DNA of 64,000 nt from Catenuloplanes niger (lineage in GTDB: Bacteria; Actinomycetota; Actinomycetes; Mycobacteriales; Micromonosporaceae): contig NZ_JAVDYC010000001.1 of the NCBI RefSeq assembly GCF_031458255.1, positions 682,001 through 746,000 on the forward strand, given 5' to 3'. Below the pieces are notes generated by a model. The model worked only from the letters and a program-made list of their open reading frames with translations. It was not told where the DNA came from and ran no database searches. The translations under genes and the position numbers were made by a program. Within the stretch, counting starts at the first letter, position 1. Each line of letters begins with the position of its first letter. Of the stretch, positions 17,068 through 23,504 are shown in pieces.

Positions 17068-19356
17068 GTGCTCTCACCGTCTCGGCCACGACCTGCCCGG
17101 AATCGGTTCCGGTCACGTCCTGGCACAGCGTCACTGATCGTTCTCTCCGTCGCGGCCGGGTCGCTGCCGCTGTTACCGGGCACCGCCGTCGCGGCCCCGG
17201 GAACGCCGGCGGGCATCGCCGGACGCAACACCCCACCCACCGCGCCGACCGGTCTGCAGCCCGCCGGGAACGGCTCCACGTGCGGCGCCGTCGGCACGCT
17301 GACCGCCACCTTCCAGGCGGTCCCGCACGACCCCGACGGCGGCAGCCAGTCGGTGGAGTGGCAGTGGGCCGAGGTGGACGCCACCGGCACCTACCGGCCG
17401 CTGCCCGCACCGGCCGCGACGACCGCGTCCAGCGGCGGCGTCGCGCGTGCCGAGCCCGTCCCGCTGACCGAGGGGACGGCGTACGCGTTCCGGGCCCGCT
17501 CCACCGACGCGGCCCCGCGTCCGGCCACCGGACCGTGGTCGGCGTGGTGCGAGTTCCACCCGGACGTGACCCGGCCGGCGCAGCCCACGATCACCATGGT
17601 GACCGCGCCGACCGGTCCGGGCACCCCGGTGGAGTACCGGATCACCAGCCCGGACGCGGACGTCACGACGTTCCGGTACGGCTGGTCGCAGACACCGCTG
17701 AGCGAGGTCGCCGCGACCACGTCCGGTGCGCTGCGGACCGCCACGGTCCGGCTCAGCGCGCCGACGTACGGCCTGATCAACCTGTACGCCTACGGCGTCG
17801 ACGCCGCGCGCAACGACGGCGTGCTCGGCAGGAGCGCGGACTTCATCGTCCCCGCACCGCGTGCGGCGATCGCGCACTTCGGCCTGGAGACCTACCCGGG
17901 CACGAACGAGAGCGCCGCACTCGCCGACCAGCAGCCGGCGTGGGGCGGTGATACGCCGCTGACCACGACGGGCACGGTCTGGACCGAGCACGCCCGGCTG
18001 CGCAACGTACGCACGCTGACGTTCGGCGATCCCACGGCACGGGCCGAGGCGCCCGGCCTGACGCCGGACACCACCGCGTCGTTCTCGGTCGCGGCCTGGG
18101 TCCGGCTCGACGACCTCGACGGCACCCAGACGATCGCGGCCACCGACGGCGGCCCCGGCGGGTGGAGCCCGTTCCGGCTCCAGTTCCGCGGCGACGACGA
18201 CCGCTGGTGCATGACGCTCAACGCCCGCCTCGACGACGGCACCGCGGTCAGCGCCTGCTCCCCCACCGCGCCGGTCGCGGGCCGGTGGACGCACGTGGCG
18301 GGGTCGTGGGACGCCACCGAGGGCACCATCCGGATCTGGGTGGACGGCGTGCCGACGGCCGTGCCGTTCACGACCCCGCTGACCACCGGCGCGCCGTTCC
18401 TGCTGGGCCGGGCCACGAACGCCGGTGGCGCCGCGGAGCAGCTGCGCGGCGGTCTCGCCGACGCCCGGTTCTTCGACCGGGTGCTCACCGCCGCCGACCT
18501 CACCGGCACGGTCGCCTCGGATCCCGGCTCGGGTGGCCTCACCCGGATCGGCCTGCTGCACCCGGTGCAGGTCGCCGACTGGAGCTTCGGACTCGCGGGA
18601 TGGTGCTACGAGGAGGGCAACTACCAGTCGTGGGACTGGGTCTGCCAGGCGCCGGACTCGTCCCCGTTCAACCGGCGGCTCTCCACGACCACCGGCGCGT
18701 CCGTCGCCACCGACCGCGACGGCGGCAACGCGCTCGAACTGAACGGCACCCACTTCACCGACGACCCGTCGGACCCGCACCACGGCGAGTCCACCGTCGA
18801 GCGCGCGTACGCCCAGTGGAACACCGCACCGGCGGGGCAGGAGGAGACCTGGGTCCACAGTCCGATCGTCCGCACCGACCAGTCCTTCACCGTCTCCGCG
18901 TGGCTGCGACCGGACGCGCTGCCGGCCGGCACGCACCCGGCCGTCTCGATCGCCGGCGACGTCCGCTCCGCCGTGGAGATCGGCATCCGCACGTACACCG
19001 TCGACGGTGTCGCCCAGCGCCGGTGGGCGATCGTCTCCGCCGGCTCCGACTCGGCCGCCGCACCGGTCAGTGAGGTCTCCGGCGGCGTCGTCGACGAGGC
19101 CGGCCTGGGCTCGACCTGGACGCACGTCACGGCCGCGTTCGACGCTTCGACCGGGACGGCACGCCTGTACGTGAACGGCGACCTGGTCGCCGACGGCCCG
19201 TGGCAGGGCCGGTGGCCGGCCAACGGACCGCTGACGCTCGGTGCCGGCCGGGACGGCGGCGCCTGGACCGGGCAGTGGTACGGCGCGCTCGACGACGTCC
19301 GCGTCTTCCACGGTGTGGGCACCGACGGCTGGGTGCGCACCCTCGCCACCGGCTGA
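17068..19356 (+). CDS. Secreted protein with two LamG-like (concanavalin-type) domains
   Basis: 762 residues from a GTG at 17068 with GGGGG just upstream; the frame is open further 5' but that part overlaps the P450 gene. After a signal peptide (ending LLPGTAVAA) come FN3-like beta segments (APTGLQPAGNGSTCG; ATGPWSAWCEF). A first LamG domain covers about 310-480 (SFSVAAWVRLDDL, RWTHVAGSWDATEGTIRIWV) and a second about 560-755 (SFTVSAWLRPDALP, TWTHVTAAFDASTGTARLYV). No catalytic domain is visible, so carbohydrate or surface binding is most likely. A strong hairpin terminator follows. Confidence 0.85.
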   Translation: MLSPSRPRPARNRFRSRPGTASLIVLSVAAGSLPLLPGTAVAAPGTPAGIAGRNTPPTAPTGLQPAGNGSTCGAVGTLTATFQAVPHDPDGGSQSVEWQWAEVDATGTYRPLPAPAATTASSGGVARAEPVPLTEGTAYAFRARSTDAAPRPATGPWSAWCEFHPDVTRPAQPTITMVTAPTGPGTPVEYRITSPDADVTTFRYGWSQTPLSEVAATTSGALRTATVRLSAPTYGLINLYAYGVDAARNDGVLGRSADFIVPAPRAAIAHFGLETYPGTNESAALADQQPAWGGDTPLTTTGTVWTEHARLRNVRTLTFGDPTARAEAPGLTPDTTASFSVAAWVRLDDLDGTQTIAATDGGPGGWSPFRLQFRGDDDRWCMTLNARLDDGTAVSACSPTAPVAGRWTHVAGSWDATEGTIRIWVDGVPTAVPFTTPLTTGAPFLLGRATNAGGAAEQLRGGLADARFFDRVLTAADLTGTVASDPGSGGLTRIGLLHPVQVADWSFGLAGWCYEEGNYQSWDWVCQAPDSSPFNRRLSTTTGASVATDRDGGNALELNGTHFTDDPSDPHHGESTVERAYAQWNTAPAGQEETWVHSPIVRTDQSFTVSAWLRPDALPAGTHPAVSIAGDVRSAVEIGIRTYTVDGVAQRRWAIVSAGSDSAAAPVSEVSGGVVDEAGLGSTWTHVTAAFDASTGTARLYVNGDLVADGPWQGRWPANGPLTLGAGRDGGAWTGQWYGALDDVRVFHGVGTDGWVRTLATG

Positions 19357-19364
19357 CGCGGTGG

Positions 19365-19407
19365 CCCGGTCCTCCGGCGGCGCCGTGCGGCGCGCCGGAG
19401 GACCGGG
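19365..19407 (+). terminator. Rho-independent-like hairpin after the LamG gene
   Basis: Perfect 15-bp stem CCCGGTCCTCCGGCG / CGCCGGAGGACCGGG with a 13-nt loop, starting 9 nt after the stop. There is no U-tract, as is common in high-GC actinobacteria. Confidence 0.8.
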
Positions 19408-19482
19408 TCTGCCGATCGGCGGGACGATCCCTTACCAAAGTCGCATCCGGGCGGGCCGGTGCGGCTCGTACCGTCAACGCCC

Positions 19483-20316
19483 GTGAACATCCTCGAAGCG
19501 ATCCTGCTCGGTGCCGTCGAAGGCTTCACCGAGTTCCTGCCCGTGTCGAGTACCGGGCATCTGACGATCCTGGAGAAGCTGCTCGGCTACCGGATCGACG
19601 CGCCGGACGTGACCGCGTTCACCGCGATCATCCAGCTCGGCGCGGTGCTGGCCACGGTGATCTATCTGCGGGCGGACATCGCGCGGATCGTACCGGCCTG
19701 GTGCCGCGGGCTGTTCGACGCCGCGCACCGAGGTGCCGACTACCGGTTCGGGTGGGCGGTGATCCTCGGGTCGGTGCCGATCGCGATCGTCGGGCCGCTG
19801 TTCAAGGACCGGATCGAGACGACGCTGCGCAGCCTGTGGTTCGTCGGCGGTGCGCTGATCGTGTGGAGCGGCGTGCTGTGGTTCGCCGACCGGGCCGCCA
19901 CCCAGCGCCGGCACGAGACGGACGTGACCTGGAAGGACACCCTGATCATCGGTGCCGCGCAGTGCCTCGCGCTGATCCCGGGCGTGTCCCGGTCCGGCGC
20001 CACCATGTCCGCCGGGCTGCTGCGTGACCTGGACCGGGTGACCGTGACCCGGCTGTCGTTCTTCCTGTCGGTCCCGGCGCTGACCGCGGCCGGCATCCTC
20101 CAGGGCGTCACCCGGTACGACACGATCGCGGCCGGGATCGGCTGGGTGCCGACGCTGGTCGCCACCGTGGTCAGCTTCGCCGTGGCGTACGCGTCGGTGA
20201 CCTGGTTGCTGAGGTTCGTCGCCCGGCACACGTACACGGTGTTCATCGTCTACCGGGTCGTGCTCGGCGTGGTCGTCCTCGCGCTGGTCGCGACGAACAC
20301 GATCCCGGCCGTGTAG
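19483..20316 (+). CDS. uppP: Undecaprenyl-diphosphatase (BacA/UppP)
   Basis: 277 residues from a GTG at 19483, matching the usual N-terminus (VNILEAILLGAVEGFTEFLP). Both signature regions are intact: EGFTEFLPVSSTGHL near the N-terminus and PGVSRSGATMSAGLL in the middle, which supply the catalytic Glu, Ser, His and Arg. Several transmembrane helices follow. It dephosphorylates undecaprenyl diphosphate so the carrier can be reused for cell-wall synthesis; high dosage gives bacitracin resistance in other bacteria. It sits upstream of a two-component system but a direct-repeat operator lies between them. Confidence 0.95.
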   Translation: MNILEAILLGAVEGFTEFLPVSSTGHLTILEKLLGYRIDAPDVTAFTAIIQLGAVLATVIYLRADIARIVPAWCRGLFDAAHRGADYRFGWAVILGSVPIAIVGPLFKDRIETTLRSLWFVGGALIVWSGVLWFADRAATQRRHETDVTWKDTLIIGAAQCLALIPGVSRSGATMSAGLLRDLDRVTVTRLSFFLSVPALTAAGILQGVTRYDTIAAGIGWVPTLVATVVSFAVAYASVTWLLRFVARHTYTVFIVYRVVLGVVVLALVATNTIPAV

Positions 20317-20323
20317 CGGGCCG

Positions 20324-20339
20324 TTCAGCGCCGTTTCAG
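20324..20339 (+). promoter_or_regulatory. Direct repeat TTCAG-N6-TTCAG upstream of the response regulator gene
   Basis: Two TTCAG half-sites 11 nt apart lie 16 nt before the regulator start. The same arrangement recurs before the downstream PepSY gene (22503-22518). One helical-turn spacing of direct repeats is what OmpR/PhoB-type regulators bind, so autoregulation is likely (inference). Confidence 0.55.
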
Positions 20340-20354
20340 CATCCGCGCGGGACA

Positions 20355-21041
20355 ATGGCGGACGTGCGTGTGCTGGTCGTCGACGATGAGGTGCGGTTCA
20401 CCCGGACGCTGCGGGCCGGGCTGGAGGCCGCGGGCTTCGCGGTCGACGTGGCCCACGACGGCGTGGACGGGCTGTGGCTGGCGCGGGAGAACACGTACGA
20501 CGCGATCGTGCTCGACCTGATGCTGCCGAAACTGAACGGCTACCGGGTGTGCGCCACGCTGCGGGCGGAGCGGAACTGGACGCCGATCCTGATGCTGACC
20601 GCGAAGGACGGCGAGTGGGATCAGGTCGAGGGTCTGGACACCGGCGCGGACGACTACCTGACCAAGCCGTTCTCGTTCCCGGTGCTGGTCGCGCGGCTGC
20701 GCGCGGTGACCCGGCGCGGGCCCCGGGAACGACCGGTGCTGATCGAGGCCGGTGACGTGCGGCTCGACCCGGCGGCGCGGCGGGTGTGGCGCGGCGACGC
20801 GGAGGTGGAGCTGACCGCGCGGGAGTTCGCGCTGCTCAGTCACTTGGCCCGGCACAAGGGGGACGTGGTGTCCAAGCGGGACATCCTGGACACGGTGTGG
20901 GGTTTCGACTTCGACGGCGACCCGAACATCGTCGAGGTCTACGTCCGCCACCTCAGGAACAAGATCGACCGGCCCTTCGGCCGGGAGACGATCCAGACGG
21001 TACGTGGTGCGGGCTATCGCCTCGGGACCGACGGTGCCTGA
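20355..21041 (+). CDS. OmpR/PhoB-family response regulator
   Basis: 228 residues. Receiver domain with acidic pair D10-D11, phospho-acceptor Asp54 in IVLDLMLPKLNG, and the conserved Thr/Lys (MLTAKD, TKPFSF). The C-terminal winged helix (Trans_reg_C) shows VELTAREFALLSHLARHKG, VVSKRDILDTVW and VEVYVRHLRNKI. Its stop overlaps the GTG start of the kinase gene by 8 nt, so the pair is translationally coupled. Probably controls itself and the PepSY gene downstream. Confidence 0.95.
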   Translation: MADVRVLVVDDEVRFTRTLRAGLEAAGFAVDVAHDGVDGLWLARENTYDAIVLDLMLPKLNGYRVCATLRAERNWTPILMLTAKDGEWDQVEGLDTGADDYLTKPFSFPVLVARLRAVTRRGPRERPVLIEAGDVRLDPAARRVWRGDAEVELTAREFALLSHLARHKGDVVSKRDILDTVWGFDFDGDPNIVEVYVRHLRNKIDRPFGRETIQTVRGAGYRLGTDGA

Positions 21042-22512
21042 CGACCGGCCGGACCGGGCTTCGGCGTCGGAGCGGGCTTCGGCGTCGGCGTCGGAGCGGG
21101 TTTCGGCGTCGGCATCAGGGCCGTCGGCATCAGGGCAGGCCTCGGCGGCCGGGCGGGCGTCGGGGCGGGCCTCGGCGTCCGTGAAGGTGCGGGCGACCGC
21201 CGGTGCGGTGCTGGTGGTGGCGATCGCGCTGATCGCCGGCGCGGTCGCGCTGGTCGTGATGGTCCGGGAATCGCTGCGCGACGGCCTGGAGGCCCAGGCG
21301 GAACAGCAGATCGCCACGCTGGCCACGCAGCTCGGCGCGGCGCGACCCGGGACGCCGGGCCCGGATCCGGCACCGGCACCCGACGGGACCGCGCCGCGGA
21401 CGGCGGATGAGGACGACGACGAGGAGCCCGAGGACCTCGTATGGCAGGTGATCGACGCGAGCGGCGCCGTGGCCGGCGCGTCCCGGTCGCTGCCCCGGGC
21501 GCTGCCGGCCGAGGACACCGCCCGGTTCACGCTGCCCGGCGCCGACCATCCGTACCTGGTGCGCACCGATCGGGCCGGCGGGTGGACGATCGCGGTCGGC
21601 GTCTCGCTGGAGGACGTCGACAACGGCACCGAAGCGCTGGTCACGCCGCTGCTGACCGGTATTCCACTGCTCCTGCTGGTCTGCGCGGCCGTCACCTGGA
21701 TCGTGGTCGCGCGGGCGCTCGCGCCGATCGAACGGATCCGCCGCGAGGCCGAGGAGATCACCGGCGACCGCTTGGACCGCCGCGTGCCCGAGCCCGCGTC
21801 CCGCGACGAGGTGCATCGGATGGCCCGCACGATGAACCGCATGCTGGCCCGTCTGCAGGCCTCGCGCGAGCGGCAGCAGCGGTTCGTCGCGGACGCCTCG
21901 CACGAGCTGCGGTCGCCGCTGACCAGCATCCGGCAGGCCGCGGAGGTGGCGGACGCGCTGCCGGCCGGCTACCTGGCGGAGACCGTGCTGGAGGAGTCGG
22001 CCCGGATGTCCCGGCTGGTCGACCAGCTGCTGGTGCTGACCCGGGCCGGGGAGGGGGCGGTCACCCGTACCCACGCGGATGTCGATCTTGATGATCTGCT
22101 CCTGGCCGAGGCCGCGCGCGTGCGCCGGGCCGGGCTCACCGTCGACACCACCGGGGTGGCCGCGGGGCGGGTGCGCGCGGACCGGGTCGCGATGGGCCAG
22201 GTGGTCCGGAACCTGGCCGACAACGCGGCCCGGCACGCCACCGCGCGCGTCGCGGTCGCGCTGCGCCGGACCGCGGACGGCGTCGAGCTGACGGTCGACG
22301 ACGACGGCCACGGCATCGCCGCCGACCAGCGCGAACGCGTCTTCGACCGGTTCGTCCGCCTGGACGAGGCGCGGGCCCGCGACGACGGCGGCAGCGGTCT
22401 CGGCCTGGCGATCGTCAAAGAGATCATCAACGGGTACGGCGGGAGCGTCACCGCCGCGGAGTCACCGCTGGGCGGCGCCCGGTTCACGGTCCGGCTCCCG
22501 TCTTCAGGCTGA
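21034..22512 (+). CDS. Sensor histidine kinase, partner of the preceding regulator
   Basis: About 492 residues from a GTG at 21034. The N-terminus is an odd Ala/Ser-rich run (ASASERASASASERVSASAS) of about 40 residues before the first transmembrane helix (about 55-75). An extracellular sensor part (acidic run EDDDEEPEDL) and a second helix follow, then HAMP, HisKA with His290 in DASHELRSPLTS, and an HATPase domain with N box NLADNAARH, G1 DDDGHGI and G2 GSGLGLAIVKEI. Classic EnvZ-type architecture. A later start would remove the repeat-like N-terminus, so the true start is uncertain. Confidence 0.92.
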   Translation: MPDDRPDRASASERASASASERVSASASGPSASGQASAAGRASGRASASVKVRATAGAVLVVAIALIAGAVALVVMVRESLRDGLEAQAEQQIATLATQLGAARPGTPGPDPAPAPDGTAPRTADEDDDEEPEDLVWQVIDASGAVAGASRSLPRALPAEDTARFTLPGADHPYLVRTDRAGGWTIAVGVSLEDVDNGTEALVTPLLTGIPLLLLVCAAVTWIVVARALAPIERIRREAEEITGDRLDRRVPEPASRDEVHRMARTMNRMLARLQASRERQQRFVADASHELRSPLTSIRQAAEVADALPAGYLAETVLEESARMSRLVDQLLVLTRAGEGAVTRTHADVDLDDLLLAEAARVRRAGLTVDTTGVAAGRVRADRVAMGQVVRNLADNAARHATARVAVALRRTADGVELTVDDDGHGIAADQRERVFDRFVRLDEARARDDGGSGLGLAIVKEIINGYGGSVTAAESPLGGARFTVRLPSSG

Positions 22513-22518
22513 TTTCAG
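22503..22518 (+). promoter_or_regulatory. Second TTCAG-N6-TTCAG direct repeat, before the PepSY gene
   Basis: Identical half-sites and spacing to 20324-20339, overlapping the stop codon of the kinase gene and 50 nt before the PepSY start. Supports the PepSY gene as a target of the two-component system. Confidence 0.55.
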
Positions 22519-22567
22519 GAAGGCCGGCGCAGGCTGTGCCCGTAACCTCACCGGAAGGGCACATCAC

Positions 22568-23143
22568 ATGAACATCGCCAGGCTCCGCAGCAAGCGCGTG
22601 ATCGTCTCCACCGTCGCGGTGGTCGCGGCCCTCGGCATCGGTGGCGGCGTGTGGGCCACCGCGGCCGGCGCCGACGTCGGCAGCGGCGAGCGCGACCGGG
22701 CCGGCACCGCCGCGGTGCAGGCGGTCGGCGGCGGCACAGTCGTCGACGTCGAGGCCGGCGACGACGACGGCGAGGCCTACGAGGTCGAGATCCGCAAGGA
22801 CGACGGCACCGAGGTGGACGTCACGCTGGACGAGAACTTCGCGGTCGTCACCCAGGAGCCCGAAGCGGCCGAGACCGAGGACGGCGAGACCGAGGACGGC
22901 GAGACCGGCGGCACCGAGGCCGGCGACCGCGCCCTGACCGACGCGGAGCGCACCTCGGCCGAGCAGGCCGCGATCGCCGCGGTCGGCGCCGGCAGCACGA
23001 TCCTCTCGCTCGAGGCGAGCGACGGCACCGGCGACGACGCCGGCGTCGCCTACGAGGCCGACGTGCGCGACAGCGCCGGCGCCGAGTGGGACGTGGACCT
23101 GGACGCGGCCTTCAAGGTCCTCACCAAGACCGAGGACCGGTAG
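22568..23143 (+). CDS. Exported PepSY-domain protein
   Basis: 191 residues, RBS GGAAGGG. A signal or anchor segment (VIVSTVAVVAALGIGGGVWA) is followed by two PepSY-like repeats, about 45-95 (VVDVEAGDDDGEAYEVEIRK ... VDVTLDENFAVV) and 125-190 (ILSLEASDG ... AYEADVRD ... WDVDLDAAFKVL), joined by an acidic linker (ETEDGETEDGET). PepSY proteins often sit beside two-component systems and modulate envelope proteases or the sensor. Here the context and shared direct-repeat operator fit a regulated envelope-stress output. Confidence 0.85.
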   Translation: MNIARLRSKRVIVSTVAVVAALGIGGGVWATAAGADVGSGERDRAGTAAVQAVGGGTVVDVEAGDDDGEAYEVEIRKDDGTEVDVTLDENFAVVTQEPEAAETEDGETEDGETGGTEAGDRALTDAERTSAEQAAIAAVGAGSTILSLEASDGTGDDAGVAYEADVRDSAGAEWDVDLDAAFKVLTKTEDR

Positions 23144-23150
23144 CCGGGCC

Positions 23151-23183
23151 GGCCGGTGCGGGAGGGTGACCCCCGCACCGGCC
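23151..23183 (+). terminator. Hairpin after the PepSY gene
   Basis: 12-bp stem GGCCGGTGCGGG / CCCGCACCGGCC with a 9-nt loop, 8 nt after the stop. Confidence 0.7.
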
Positions 23184-23243
23184 GCCGGGCCGGCGAGCGC
23201 GCAGTGACCCGCGGACGCGGCCGGACTCTGCGAGAATGCGGGC

Positions 23244-23402
23244 ATGGGCGACTCTGAGGAGAAGATCGGCCGGCGCGCGCTCTTCGGCCGGACCACGCTG
23301 CTGGCCGCGGGCGCCGCGGTCACGCTGCTGGGGCTGACCGGCTGCCCCGGCGGCGAGCAGGACGACAGCGACGATGACGACGGCGGCGATGACGACGACT
23401 GA
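23244..23402 (+). CDS. Very small Tat-type lipoprotein with acidic tail
   Basis: 52 residues from ATG 23244. The N-terminus has a twin arginine (GRRALFG), a hydrophobic core (TTLLAAGAAVTLLGL) and a lipobox LTGC. The 18 residues after the Cys are nearly all Gly and Asp (EQDDSDDDDGGDDDD). This is a plausible Tat-exported lipoprotein whose mature part is a metal-binding-like acidic peptide. No clear RBS. A strong hairpin follows at 23411-23440. It may belong with the upstream PepSY/two-component group. Confidence 0.6.
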   Translation: MGDSEEKIGRRALFGRTTLLAAGAAVTLLGLTGCPGGEQDDSDDDDGGDDDD

Positions 23403-23410
23403 CGCGACGG

Positions 23411-23440
23411 TGCGGCCCCCGGCTCCGGCCGGGGGCCGCA
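23411..23440. terminator. Bidirectional hairpin between convergent genes
   Basis: Perfect 13-bp stem TGCGGCCCCCGGC / GCCGGGGGCCGCA with a TCCG loop, placed between the small lipoprotein (plus) and the GH87-like gene (minus). Confidence 0.85.
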
Positions 23441-23444
23441 CCGC

Positions 23445-23504
23445 GTTCAGCGCGTGACGGTGCCGTTCAGCGCGTGACGGTGCCGTTCAGCGGGTGATGG
23501 TGAA
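23445..23504. repeat. Three 20-bp direct repeats across the 3' end of the GH87-like gene
   Basis: Units at 23445-23464 and 23465-23484 are identical (gttcagcgcgtgacggtgcc); 23485-23504 is a diverged copy holding the gene's own stop codon. Read on the minus strand each unit would encode NGTVTR-stop, so the gene's tail appears to have been duplicated twice downstream. Confidence 0.85.
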
